DNA of 64,000 bases from Progne subis subis (Eukaryota; Chordata; Aves; Passeriformes; Hirundinidae): positions 558,001-622,000 of the forward strand of contig JAKJHU010000185.1 in assembly GCA_022316685.1 (NCBI GenBank). Reading direction: 5' to 3'. Below, piece after piece: positions 12,087 through 24,664 of this stretch (the first letter of the stretch is position 1; each line of letters opens with the position of its first letter). The position numbers were made by a program, and so were the translations under genes. The notes beneath the pieces are model-generated. The model worked only from the letters and a program-made list of their open reading frames with translations, made no database searches and was not told the DNA's origin.

Positions 12087-13440
12087 ATGAATTAAATCTC
12101 TTCTTAGTAGTTTCATATGGGAAAGTATATCAGTGATGGGGGAAAAAATTACAAATATTTGTATAATACAGAAATGTTCATACACGTATAAACATACAAT
12201 TAATAAAGCAGAGGCTTGGCAATTGGTATTTTCAAGCTGTTTGTGCAGTAGCTACTGCTGAAATTACTAGCCAGCAGGGTCACATTCCATTTTGTATTGT
12301 CTTGAAATGTCTTAGAAAGATCCAATGCTCATTAGTTTTTGTTGCTAATATTATTACACCTTTTAATGATGGTTTACACCACATGTCTGCTTCTGTACAT
12401 ATATACAGTGTTGTAATTGCAGCGTTGGATTGCTGGGAACTATGCAATATAACACATTTAATTAACATTACTGTAAAATATTCAGAATTTCCTGTACTCT
12501 AGCTCCTTCTTTCTCCATCTTTCACTGCTTTCCAGAGTGCATGAGGAATGGGATGGGTGAAAAAGAAATGGAAGGATTTTTGGGGGGGCATTTGATAGTT
12601 TTTGTCTTGTTTTACAAAGTGCTTAAAAGAATTTCAATTTTTTTTGTGAATTACAAACTGACGTAGATTGTCTTGTGAAGTATTTGCAAACATACAACAG
12701 TAATGTAACTGGCTTTTGTGGTTTGAGGAAAGCAGTACATCTGGGGGGAAAAGTGTTTGTTTCCATTGAGAAGGATATGCCGTGATGTAGTATAAACATT
12801 TTCTAGAAGAATGGACTTCTCTGTTGTACTTGCAAGCAGAAAAGCATTATTTTGTTTTTGTTTGCTCTATTAATCTTACATACTGTACTTAGCCTGTCAA
12901 AATCTCCTTTTAGAGTTCTCTCCGTGACCTGTGAAACATGACACACGAACCATGAAAATCAGACTCGTGTGTACTGAGTTACTTTGTGGTACTGGTGGTT
13001 CTTTTGTAAGTTCAGCTAATACAGCTTCACAGGTCAGCTGTGGGTTATAATTGAGTTAGATCATGTCCTTGTGGCTTTGAAACAGCAGATCATGCAGCGA
13101 AACCTTAACAGTTCTAACGCTTGTAACACACTAAAACCAGTCACAAGTAACCATAGCTTGAACTGTTTCAAGTAGTGTCTTGCCTCAGGGGTGCTACAAG
13201 TTGTTACTTTAAATGTAGGCATAGGTCTGTTCAGAAATATACATATTTATAGAAATAATTTTTATAGGCAAATAGATGCCGTTGCATTTGCAGCTGCCTC
13301 ATATGGTGTGGTTCAATCAATGTAATGCAAGACTTTGCTTCTATTGAACTAAGATGGAAGAATTATCACAGGTTTAGAAAAGAAAAATATCATGTTTTGG
13401 CAAATAATGGATTATATTTAATTCAGGCCATGCTTGGAAA
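12087..13440. other. Non-coding unique DNA
   Basis: No gene or transposon recognised. The 12302-12502 (+) and 12280-12468 (-) open frames overlap on opposite strands and look like chance in AT-rich sequence. Confidence 0.6.
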
Positions 13441-15640
13441 ATAGAAAGTTTTAACTAATGCAATATGAGGTCTGGGAAGGGTTTCCCACATATTCTGTAG
13501 AACCAGCTCTGTCTTACGATGCTCTTTCTGAAAATGTTGTTTCTGGCAGAAAAAAGCTGTGGTCCTCGTTAAAATCCTTCCCTCCAGTTAGGTTAAGTCT
13601 GTATGATGAGTCTTATGGATTTTTTTATGGATTAGTTTCACTAGTTCTCACAGATGAGTCTACTGTTTCTAGGGAAGCAGCACAACACTGACTCCAAATT
13701 TCCCTCCCAGTACCGTGTACCTGCAGTGCCAATTTCTTAGCAGTGAGAAGCAGAAGTTCCAGTGTTAGTGATCCAGAGTGAGGATTCTTGTGATGTGAAA
13801 CACCTATTTCCAGAGCAGTATCTGCCCTGCAGACAGTGGGCATTCCAAGTGTCATTTGACAGTGTGCTTCCAAACTGGGATTGCAACTTCTGCAAGGAGC
13901 GAGCCGCTCCTGAAACACAGCTGGATGAGCGTGTCCCAGAAGGAGGCAATGCAGACAGCTCTGCTGTGGGGCTTACAGCACCTCCAGGCCACCAGTGGGG
14001 TTCCCACACCTGACTTGCAAAAAAAAGTCTCTACAGCTATTAAGAGTTAGTTGAAGAGTAGGTATGTATTTTTTTGTTGGCACTGGCACTGGGTGCAACG
14101 TGGGATCTTTCCGAAGGCATGCATGCGTGCTTTTTGTCTTGCTGTTGCAAGCAATGGCCTTGCTGCTTCTTGTAAGCCCAGAAAATGCTGAGCGTGATAC
14201 ATTGTCCAGACTATTACCCCAAACTGGTCACCCTTTGACTTTTAGCCCCCTTGTTTCAACACCCACTGTGGGGTGTGTTGCGTCCCACTGCAGGAAAGTG
14301 CCAGGAGTTCTTTTGATGTCCAGGAAAGAAATTAATTCAAACGAGACAAATGCGGTACCTGAGAAACATTGGAGGAAGAGAAAAAAAAAAGAAAAGAAAA
14401 AAAGAAAAAAAAATATTACCCTACTAAAGAGAGTTAGAAAAGAGAGCAAGGGAAGAAAAATGGCAAGGGAAAGGTGGGGGTGGGAGAGAAAGAGAGAGAG
14501 AGGAGAAAGAGGGAAAAGAGGGCATTACCAGTGGAGGTTGGGGAATGCCCAATGTCCTGGGGCAGGGCTGTGCATGGACACAAGGTGAGGGGCGCTCGGG
14601 CAGGAGGGCTGGAATTCTGGACAGGGTCACAGGGGGAATTGTGGCATCGAGTTTGGACATAGGGGGCTCAGAGGATGCAGAGATGAAGCAGGCAGGGCAC
14701 TGCTCAGGGGCACAGGGATGCAGGACAGATGCCAGGGTGAGCAAGAGCCAGCAAGGTGAGAAAGCCAAAAGGCACCCTGGGGTTAGAGCAAAAGACATTA
14801 AAGACTCCAAAAGCCCCAACTCAAAAGGGGGTTTCAAGAAGGCAAGCCTCAAGGAGACAAAACCATTAGCTCTGCAAGTCCCCCCAAGTGCTGCAGTTAG
14901 TTTTTATGTCCCTGGTCTCTCCTAAAGCCTGCCTTGATGGCAGGAGACCCTTGGCCCCATCTGACCTTCTGCCATTGACTGGAGAAGCTCCTCTGGGCAG
15001 TTTAATGTCTCCTACTGCATGCCCTGTGAGAGATGTTGGCAGCCAAAGTTCTCCCAGAGACAGGGCTTCTTTTAGATGTGACCTGTCCCCTGTGTCTCTG
15101 ACAAGCATTATTAAGGCATAACAAAACTGAACTGGCCCCTCACAGTGTGTCAGCCTGCTCCAGTGGGCACACAGTGCCTGCCAGGGGGTGCCATCAGCAT
15201 AAAAACAGGTCATCCAATTCAGCCAAAGCTCCACATACCGAACTGAGATGGAAAAAGGAGAAAAAACACCGCAACAAGTAAAGGGTGGTCAGAGCTCCTA
15301 CCTGGAGGCACAGCATGGGCTGGTTTGTTGCTGCAGCCAGAGCTATGTCACTCTAGGCTGTAGGTTTTGCGGGGCTTTGGATGCTCGGCTGTTGGGCTGA
15401 CATGAAAAAATACCTGCTGTAAAGATAGAAGCCTGCCCTGGAGGCAGAATTGTATGCTAGCAGAGATGAAAGTTGTGCTGCTCTCGACTTGCCCTGAGGG
15501 TAGAGGCACACAGTGTCACTTCCAGCTCGATAGGAGCTCTGCACTGCATGGCTGCCGTGCCAGTCTTGCAATGCAAACTGCCTACACAGTAGGGATTCTT
15601 CTGTAGTACAGCAGGAAATACCCAGCAAAGGAAGTCATTC
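13441..15640. other. Unassigned GC-richer block
   Basis: Roughly 2.2 kb that is visibly richer in G+C than its surroundings, with several overlapping open frames on both strands. These include 14064-14588 (+, 174 codons), 14424-14852 (-, 142), 14545-14925 (+, 126) and 14866-15234 (-, 122). None shows a domain I recognise. The 174-codon frame has a hydrophobic stretch (about residues 21-42) and then a Lys/Arg-rich region that is a translation of the purine tract. I cannot tell between an old retroviral or LINE internal piece, exons of a non-coding transcript, and simple base-composition drift. Confidence 0.4.
14371..14523 (+). repeat. Purine-rich tract (A/G), interrupted
   Basis: Two purine segments, 14371-14412 (mostly A with G) and 14431-14523 (GA-rich, with a GGTGGGGGTGGG core and GAGAGAGA runs), are separated by a short mixed piece. 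A long A/G strand asymmetry of this kind can favour triplex (H-DNA) structure. It encodes the Lys/Arg-rich part of the overlapping open frame. Confidence 0.85.
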
Positions 15641-16646
15641 TCGCTTCTGATGAGCTGTGCAGACCTGCCTCCATATGCATGCTTCCAATTTTCAAAAAGC
15701 CTGGAGAGTAAAAGAGACTTGTTTCCCCCTTTCCATCTCCAAAGTATTTGTTGTCTGTGTTTATCATGTTTGTGCCCTCAGCCTGTCTTGTATGATATGA
15801 ACTTTGCTTTGGCATATATAACTTGACAGAAAAAATGACAAGCTTGAACTAGGGATACCCATTTATGCATAAAAAGGACTTTTATTTCCTACTGTATGAA
15901 AGAGAGCCCTCACTGTGTTCTTCATTTGGTTTTATAATCCCTGGGGTCATGCTGGATATCAGAGATATCTGGATGCAGACTTGTGGGGCTGAGGAGAATT
16001 AGTTTATCATTATGATATGACTGTGTTTTACAAAAAAAAGCTTGTGATGACATCACTCTGCTGCTTTTAAGGTAGAGGAGCGAATTAGCTTTCCTCACCT
16101 CTCAAGGTATCTGTACCATAAGTCTGGAAAAGTCCCTGTGTTCCAGCTGCTTTTATTGGCATAGTGTTTTTGCGGGCAGAAGTGCTTAGATTAACTGATT
16201 CACTGCTAGTTTGCTTTTGTCCACTAAAGAAATGAAGCACAGACATAACTTATTTATTTTTTTTTTTAGTTTAGACTAGATTTAAAACCAAAAACAATAA
16301 TAATAAAAAAAAGAGGTGGTTTATTGTAGTTTTTGCTGCTCCATTTACGTTATTTCAATTAATTTTTAATGAAATTGTTAAGCAGTAACACTAACCTCGA
16401 TCAAAACGCTTGGCTTGAGTGAATATTTTTGACTTGGAATCTGTATGTAATATTTTTAATCGTGACAATACAGGACTGTAGTTTGAAATTAGTCAGTAAC
16501 TTTAGGACTGGAGTTACAGAGCCTTTTGGATCCTCTATTTGCTAAACTCATAGAAAAATTGTAGTGATATCTCTAATAAGTTGCTATAAATATCTGGCCT
16601 TATTAACAAAAGAAAGCACTTCTAAGAGGGAAAATTGTGCTTTTTA

Positions 16647-16677
16647 CAATGCTGCATGCATGCACTTTACAGCATTG
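16647..16677. repeat. 8-bp inverted repeat
   Basis: Arms CAATGCTG (16647-16654) and CAGCATTG (16670-16677) enclose a 15-base spacer that itself contains the palindrome GCATGCATGC shared with the left arm edge. Small, and may be chance. Confidence 0.7.
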
Positions 16678-17179
16678 CTTTTGAACTATTACGGGTTATA
16701 TTTGTAGTGCAAATAGTTTTCAGTATTTTTTATTTGGATGCCAACAAAGAAGCAAATCTTTTGCAAGAGAGGGAATTATTAATGCTTGAAAGTGGTTTAA
16801 ATAACTTCAAGAATTTTCTCAATGTCTCAAAGGCTTGACTTTGAAGAATGAGTGAGGTATCATATATGTGATGGTTCACTGATTGCCAGCCAAATTATTA
16901 ATTCCAGGAGCAGATCAGTCAAAAGACACAGTAAAAAAAGATGTGTATGAAAAGTAATGTTATTTTAGTGACAACATAAAGAAGCAGAAGGCTTCACATA
17001 TGTTAAGGCATTGTATCGTGTACTTTGCATATCAGCACTCTTGAGGCAGTTTGTCCTCTCCAGCAAGAGGACTTTCTGTAGTGCTCTAAGTCCCAATTGC
17101 TATAGGACTGAGTCAGAATTCAGCTAAAATACTGGGTACCAGAGTCATATAGGGGATCTTACTTCAGTGTGAAACGCAG

Positions 17180-17270
17180 TTTGTTGGTGGGTGTGGGTTT
17201 TTCATTTGTTTGTGGGTTTGGTTTGTTTGTTTTGTTTGGGGTATTTTGTTGTTGTTTTCTGGGGGGTTTT
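17180..17270. repeat. G/T-rich low-complexity tract
   Basis: Mostly G and T with TTTG and TTG units (GTTTGTTTGT, GTTGTTGTT) and a G6 run near 17261. Only a few C or A interrupt it. Confidence 0.85.
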
Positions 17271-17803
17271 GCAGGTAATAATTTAAATTGTAAGTAAAAC
17301 CCTTTCAGAGATAAAGGGAAAACATGACAAAGCAATTAAGTAGGGACTGTCCTACTGGACTGAATGGAATTCTCATTGCAAAAAATAGACCTTTCCTAGG
17401 TCTTTCACAGACTTTAGATAACTTACTGAAACTGTGGTAAGTTATTCTTTAGACTTTGTTCATGGTTTTAGCAGGAGCTGACATAGCTTTTCATAAAAGA
17501 CATCACCCCCAAAATTGCCTGCCTTGTGTTACAAGCAAGCATAGGGGTTTTTTCTGCTATCTGCTTCCACCTGCTGAAATGTTTCAGTCTCCAATTTAAT
17601 CAGCTCTTTTCTCCTCATCAGACCAGCTGTAGGAAATAAAAAAGGAGATAACAGTGTAAGTCAAGTTCAGAAAGTTTTAAATCTGATCAGAATCTCTGTT
17701 TGGCTACATCCTGCATCAGTGCCTACAGTAGTAAGTTTCTAAAATACAGGAAATTACACTCTTGAGAATTAAGTGTTCAAGAGATGTATCTCCATTAAAA
17801 AAA

Positions 17804-17849
17804 GGTTGGGTTTGTTTGTTTGCGTTTTTTGTTTGTTTGTTTTGTTTTT
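17804..17849. repeat. G/T-rich tract, (GTTT)n
   Basis: GTTT units with one C, directly after a run of A. Same composition type as the larger tracts at 27.8, 48.4 and 55.5 kb. Confidence 0.85.
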
Positions 17850-20385
17850 AAGTACTGATAAGGTGCTGCTCTGTTTCTTGGGTAATTTACCACATCCTCT
17901 CCATGAATCAATATTGCCTTGTCAATAAGGGAGCATGAAATTTGGTTAGCATGTAGGAAAATATGATCTTTGCATTTTATTGTTGGATTTAATACTTTTC
18001 TTCTTGCTTATGAAACTCATATCTGTGCTTTTAACTGGAACTTGAAATTATCATGCCAATTCAGAACTCCAGTATCACGAATTTTTGAGAAAGATAAAAA
18101 CCTGAACAGTGTGAGCTCATGATAAAGTTGCAGTGCCTGTTGACTATAAGCTGAATTTATAAAGTAATATTTCTACATAAATATTTATTACTAAATACAT
18201 TTCATAATTTAGGTCATTAATTTACATGAAAAAGCTTTAAGAGTTAATCTGAGAGTGATTTTTGACATGGAAGTGAATATTAGTACCAGGAGTGTGTTTC
18301 AGTATTTAACTGTTGTTTATGAAGCTATTATTTAGATTTGTTGTTTTTTCAGGACTAAGAGGTAGATGAGACTTTCAGTTTCCTGTATAAGTGTGTCTAT
18401 TTCATTAACCACTAATTTCATCAGTGTTTTTCAGCGTATATATCTGAAACAGGATGTCAGATATGGGATAAATTTACAATTTGATTTATCTCGTAAAGTA
18501 GTTTTTATTCCTTAGCCTTTCCTAGTGGGAATTGATCCAGTGTTTGATATGAGGTATCACCTAAGCGTTACATGTTGTCAGGGTAGCATTTTTGCTGCTA
18601 TGATATTATAGAGTTCTGCCTACCCAATAGCACTGGCTTTGCTTTGGCTTTCCAGGAGAGGATTCTGTGTGTAGTCCCTTAGGACATACATTAGAATTCA
18701 CTGGAAGAGATGTCTGGACTTGTATTTCTGTGTGTTTGTAAAGCTCTGTAAATGAAAAAGCCTATCAAAAGGATGTAATGGAGTTTTGATAATTTATGAT
18801 CAATAGTGCAAATTAACCACATCATTAAGAAACCTATAATGGTATTTGTGTTCAAGGGGCTAATCCAAACCACATGAATGGGCAAAAATGAAAATCTTTG
18901 TAATCTGTTCAAGGCAATCATCATATTTCCTAATGTTACTTGATAGGCAGCCAAGGCCCATCCCATTATGATGCTTTCCTTATGATGCTTCCTTGTTGAT
19001 TTGTGATGATATCAGTATCATACTCCTGTGCTCCAAACCTTGTGTTTGCTGTGAATACCTGTACTGATTATTCCTCTGCTGTTCCCTCTCTGTTGGAGTT
19101 GAAACTGATTTTTGGGTTTTTTTAGCACTGAAGCTCTCCTTTTACCTATGCAGCATGGAATACTGTTTCCATAGCACAGGAGACTGTTCTCTGAAATGCC
19201 TTCATTATGCTTTTAAAGTAAGGGGGGATTTTTGTGCTCAGAGTGGTGTATAAACCCAATGAGAGGTTGAGCTAGCAAATAAACTTGAATCTCTATCCAT
19301 TTCTATATGTTCTGGGGCGGGGAATCAACTCTGTGTGTTCCATTCCTACTGCCAACAGCAACATTAATAAAGGTCATGGCTTGTGGATTTATAACCTTTG
19401 TGGTGCCCTGCCTTGCACCTGAAAGATGTATAACATCAGAAATTTATTGTTAAGCCATGCAAATATGCATGTTGCTGGCTTGTTTTAAAATGTTACAAGA
19501 CCCATAAAAATCCTTGAAATGTATTTCTTGTTTGGGAGAAGTGCAGTTGCAAAGCTTCTGAAGTAGATTTTAGTAAAACCTATTCAAGCACTGAAAATCA
19601 TAGGCAGAGTAGAAATCAGGACTTGGGAATTGACTGCAGACTTAATCAGCTGTTCATAAAATTCAGTTGGTCATTAAAAGTTTACATAGTGCAACATATG
19701 AATTGTCTCCTGACACTTAAATATATGATCTGCATACCATTAGTGGCATATTCATGCAGGATATTATTGACGATGCTTTAGAAATCCCCAATATTAGAAA
19801 CTAACTGATTTGTCATCCTGTCAATGTATCCTTCCTCAATTACTTCTCAGTACAGGGTTTTTATTTTAACTTATTCTCCAGCCCATTTCCAAATTAAAAT
19901 AGCTTAAAAAAAATAAAAAGGGGATTTCCATAATTTTTTCCCCAAATAACATTTTTGATTGAGTGTCACTATAGGTTTTCCTGTTGCTTCATCTAAATTT
20001 GCATCCTTTTAAGTTCATCAGATGTTGCAACAATTTTACACTGCTAGTACCATCCCAGTATTACCAGGTTAGAATCTCAGCGGAGTTTACATACATCCAT
20101 AACTTGGGCTGATTTTTATAGTCCTTTTCATCCTGTGCTCAGTATTTGCTGTTTTAAAATCACAAGTAGCTCTTCTGATTTAGGTTCTACGCAGACTCTA
20201 TGCTTTCTTTTACTCACCAATATTGCATTGTCTGCGTAGTGAAAATAGTAACCTATAATTCTAACCTCTATCCGTGCAAAGTCCTGTGGATCTCATTGTT
20301 TGAGGACAAGAAATGTGGTTTTATAGGAAAGAGAATTTAACAATCTCTGTTTTTTCCATGAGAAATACATAGCAGTTAAAAAATT

Positions 20386-20424
20386 AAAAAAAAAAAAAAA
20401 AAAAGAAAAAACACCAAAAAACAA
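20386..20424. repeat. Poly-A and A/C-rich tract
   Basis: 19 A (20386-20404) followed by A-rich sequence with C interruptions. No retroposon body recognised upstream. Confidence 0.9.
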
Positions 20425-23129
20425 CATTAAACCCAAGAAGCAGATAAGTCCCATTCCATAACACCTTGCATACCAAAGTTTTAGCTACATTCTTGTAACT
20501 GTTTTGAAAATTCCTGCAGACATACTCTTCAACCAAAACTATACTTTTTACTGTACAGTTTTTATTTAATATTGTTTTAAGGTAAAATGAGGCAGAGATT
20601 GATGCTGTTGATGCAGCTGAGATACAAGTGGTGCACTATAACTGCCAGAAACTCTTCAGATCTTTCAAGCAGTAAATCAGAAACAGCTTTGGTCCCAGTT
20701 CTTGGTAACTAATTCTTAGTTACATGTGACTCATCCATATGACTAATTTTTATACAGATTTCAGTCATATATTTGGAACATATTATTTTTTAAGTTAATA
20801 AATACAAACACACATTGTACAATATGCTTTGTATTTTAATTAAAAAAAATAAACCATGTATCTGTATTCCTTGCTGCTACATTAGACTGAAAATGAAGAG
20901 CTGACTTAGGGTGTTCTATGAGAAAGAAGCAAGTGATACCGTAGAAAAGCCTGCATGTATTATTTCAAGTTTGATTTTTAATTTGGAAAAGTTATTGTTG
21001 TTATTATTTCTGCTAGAGGAAGCAAAGGGATTTAATTTTTATGCCCTAAATCTTCCCTCTTCATCCTCTTGTCATCAATGTTTGCATCCACAAGGAAAAG
21101 ACTTTCCATCACCTGTAAATCTGGTGATTCACAGTGTATTGCTTTTAAAAAAAAATTATCTGGGTTGAAAAATATTTTAGCCGTTAGTGCATTGCGCTAC
21201 TAACAACTTGTCATTGCTGGCCTAACCCACAGCTGAAACCATAGAAAGGAGAACAGAGGCATCAGATTTTTTTGGTTGTCTTTAAATTACTCTCTCATTG
21301 TAACTACAGTATGAATAGCTGAAACATATTAAATAGCTCACAAAGCCTGTGAACAAATAAGAGCTTGAAAAAACTTGGAAAAAAATTACAATTGTTTTTT
21401 ATTATTATTTTGAGAAATATCTAAGGAAATGCATCAGTTGTTTACACATCTGTTGCCTGCATTTTGCTTGAAAATAATTTATTCCTTTCTATATCATCTT
21501 ACCATTTTAATTACTTTGGGTAAAGGTTTTCCTATTTATCTAAGATCAAACCGTGCACCTTAAAGAAAGGATAACAACAGGAAGCAATATGAAAGAAAGA
21601 ATCAGACCTTGTCTCTGTGTGTTTGCTTTATAAAAATGTTCGTGGTGATTCCAAGCCACTGAATTTCAGAAATAAGAATGCATAGTTATTTTATAAAATG
21701 ACTAACCTGCCATAGTAAATAAACATCAGAACAAACAATTTACCAGAATTATCTCAATGGTTTGATGGTAGTGGCATGCTAAGCCCTGAGAACAGTGTCC
21801 CCTTTGCCTTTTGGTAATATTGCCTCATATGTGATTACTCTTACAAGTATCTTATCCTGGTGGAGCCAAAGGAATGGATTGCATGGTGCTTCTGCATGTC
21901 CTAATGAAGTTTAGAAAATTTTTTGGCTAAATAATGAATGAACAAGGACTTCAGAAACATCCAGCTGTCATTGTACTTCCTCCTACAGCAAAGTAGCAAC
22001 CACTTTGATCTCTGTGGAGTGATGGGACACATTTCTATGCGGCTGGGCAGTAACCATCAGTGTCCCATGACATTTTTCTTTTGTTTAAAGGTAATGTTAA
22101 TAGAACACAAAGAGATTTTCAAATTAACTTGATTTCTGTCTTCTCATGGCAACAGTACTTTAATAATATTCTGGAAACTCTTAAAGGTATTCATTTTTTC
22201 AAACCCTGTTCCTATTTCAGCAGAAACACAAGTTCCCATACTGACTTTTGAATTAGAAAAAGGTTCTAGAAACTCATAGCATTTTATAGCTTTAAAATGG
22301 TGCATTAAAAGTTAGCAAACAGTGAATGAGTGCTCCTCAATTTAAAAAGCTAAACTTTTATAATCAGCCATTCAAAGATGGTAGCCCCTTATTATGGTAT
22401 TTAGTTAATGGACTGCAGCTCTTACAAATATAATCATTAGTTTAGGGATTTAACTATATAGAGAATGGGTGGAAAATCCTTCTTTAATCTTCTTTCTTTC
22501 ACTAAAATTGTGACCAGTGTAGGATATTAAGGTAGCGAAGTGATCTTTATAATTGTTTTGTGAAAGTCCGTTTTAGTAACATGAGTTAGGCAAATCTCCT
22601 TTCTAGTCTTAGGATAGTAAATTAGATATTTACAATTGATGAAAAAGAAGCTGTTCAGTGCATAGTAACCTTTTAATACAGTGGATTTGCTTTATGCAGA
22701 CTTTATATAAAAATAGAGTCTTTCATATTAAAACAATGTTCATGTCCAATAGGTAATATAATTCTTCTATCTCTGACATAACATAAAAAACAGCTTTGAG
22801 TTTTCAGAATTTATGGCTGCTTAACTCTGGTAATTCTTAGGTTTTTCTGTAGCTGTTTTTTAACTTATTTAATATTTACATGTGGGCCCTTCATCTGGTA
22901 AATGGCAACACAATCCAGATAATAGTATCAGTTATGACAAGTCAAAATTTTTCAGTGTACTGTAAGAAAGAAACATGGTTGTAATTTGTGTAATTTTGGC
23001 TCTGATCCCTGGTAAAGATTGACTTTGTCTTATTGTCATATAGTTACTGAAGGTAGAGGTGTTAATCTTTATGCATATATGCCAGCTAAATCAGAATCAA
23101 GTAAATTTCACAGGTTTTCATTTCATCTT

Positions 23130-23132
<3 letters not shown>

Positions 23133-23172
<40 letters not shown>
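23133..23172. repeat. Poly-T run (T40)
   Basis: 40 consecutive T, the longest homopolymer of the window, followed by T/C sequence. It lies about 100 bases before the CR1 at 23270 but on the side where that element's 5' end is. It is therefore not its tail. Confidence 0.95.
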
Positions 23173-23269
23173 CTTTTTCTTTTTGCCTATTGGTTTTGCC
23201 TGCTCTTCCTGAGTATTTAAGCAGTTTGACTTCAGTCATTGAGATGCCTGAAGGCAGAAGTAAACCCTG

Positions 23270-24033
23270 CTAGTCACTACTGGTGTTCTGCTGGGCTCCA
23301 TTTCAGGGCCTGTTCTCTTCAGCATCTTCAGCAATGGCTTGCACACAGTCTAGAAGGAATACTGAGGAAGCTGGCAATGGTACTAAATTTGGAGGAGCTG
23401 CTGACTCCCTCAAGGCAGAAGGACCTTGATAAATTGGAGAGATGGGCAATCATGATGGAATTTAAGAAACACATGTGCCGGATTTTGCAGCTGGGATGGG
23501 GCCACCCCGGCTGTATGGACAGAGCGGGCAGTGAGAGGCTGGAGAGCAGCGCTGTGCCAGGGGCCCTGGGGGTCCCGGTCCACGGCCAGCTGAACGTGAG
23601 CCAGCGGTGCCCTGGCAGCCGGGAGGGACAGCCCTGTCCCGGGGGCACCGGGCAACAAACACGGCCGGGCAAGGGAGGGGATCGTCCCCTCTGCTCCCTC
23701 CAGGGCGGCCTCACCTCCAGTGCCGGGGGCACTTGGGTGCCACGGCATAAAAAAGGCATTAAACCATTGGAGAGGGTCCAAAGGAGGGCCATGAGGAAGG
23801 TGAAGGGTGTGGCTTGACGTTGCGTCAGGGGAGGTTTAGGTGGGATATCGGGAAAAGGCTCTTTTGGGCACTGGAACAGGCTCTCCAAGGCAGTGGTCAC
23901 AGCACCTGACAGAGTGCAAGAAGCTTTTGAACATTGCTCTCAGGCACTTGGTGTGATTTTTGGGGCCGGGAGTTTGACGTTGATGATTCTTGTAGCTCCC
24001 TTCCAACTCAGACTATTCTGTGATTCTCTGATA
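23270..24033 (+). mobile_element. CR1 LINE fragment, RT C-terminal half, GC-rich, internally deleted
   Basis: Forward, 5'-truncated CR1. It starts in the RT palm and runs through DLDKLERWA (near 23428), ERLESSAV, LGVPVHGQLNVSQRC and LERVQRRA (near 23770), mostly in one open frame (23239-23817). The place of the FADD-type catalytic motif reads AGNGTKFGG in one frame (from 23370), so both Asp are lost. A jump near 23815 removes the part between the VKG segment and the CVRGRFR-like C-terminus; the next block is a degenerate WNRLSKAVV-like coding tail. The 3' UTR ends in CCTTCCAACTCAG plus ATTCTGTG octamers (24001-24033). The middle (23500-23740) is notably GC- and CpG-richer than the window. The element is a dead copy and encodes no functional product. 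Confidence 0.95.
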
Positions 24034-24597
24034 CTGTGGGTCTATTTTACATGACTACAGCTACCTTTATACCTTGTTTCCTTTAAACTTGATAACGTAA
24101 TCTTCTGCAACTGAAGCAAAAAGAAAATTTAATTTTCTTATTTTGAATAAGAAAGCACAGTGTAAATAAGTATCACAAAGTTAATCTTGAAGAAAAAAAT
24201 CGTCACCCTTAATATGAACGTGAAGAGCAAAAAGTAGGAGTTCCATCAAATCACGAGTAACAATTTGCTCGTTTTATTCAGCACATTTCAGTCATTCCAG
24301 AGTTCATAGTATAACAATATGAGTAGTAACAGGAGTATTAAATAGTTAGGCATTAGACACATGTCTGAGAAGCAAGCTGGTTAGCTTTGTGTAGACTGTG
24401 GATGGGGAAACTGAGGAACAAAAACTCTTCCAAGTCACCTGCAGAGATGCATGGTTCATTCTGATAATGCAGAGTAAAATCTCACAGGCTCAGCTGCCAT
24501 CTTCTTTCTACTGAAGCTCACACAGAAAATACAGATTTCCCCTATTAGTATAGGAAATACTTGCGTAAGTTTGTCAGTTGTCAAATCTGTCCTGTGA
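24034..24597. other. Unique spacer between two CR1 ends
   Basis: AT-rich sequence between two forward CR1 3' ends. Nothing recognisable. Confidence 0.6.
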
Positions 24598-24664
24598 GGA
24601 CCAGGAACTCAACTCAATGATCCTGATGGGGTTCCTTCCAACTCAGAACATCCTATGATTCTTA
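24598..24664 (+). mobile_element. CR1 3' end remnant, forward
   Basis: Only the last ~65 bases of a CR1 3' UTR: AACTCAATGATCCTGATGGG, TTCCTTCCAACTCAG, then a decayed octamer region CCTATGATTCTTATTC. It uses the same 3' UTR type (CCTTCCAACTCAG) as the copies ending at 8968 and 24033. Confidence 0.85.

Larger units (their letters stand above)
15641..23132. other. Long non-coding unique stretch
   Basis: About 7.5 kb without a recognisable gene or interspersed repeat. The longest frames are 91 codons (reverse, 18691-18966) and 85 codons (20911-21168). Both lack known motifs. Contents are G/T tracts at 17180-17270 and 17804-17849, an A19 run at 20386-20404, and a small inverted repeat at 16647-16677. 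Confidence 0.6.

Noticed and set aside
14064..14588. 174-codon forward open frame as a gene
   Set aside because: About one frame of this length is expected by chance in 64 kb. Half of it is a Lys/Arg-rich translation of the purine tract, and no domain is recognisable.
23500..23740. CpG-rich segment as a promoter CpG island
   Set aside because: The CpG content belongs to CR1 coding sequence; there is no first exon or promoter sign nearby.
23328..23900. 190-codon reverse open frame
   Set aside because: It is the antisense of the CR1 RT region at 23270-24033; the sense strand carries the recognisable CR1 motifs.
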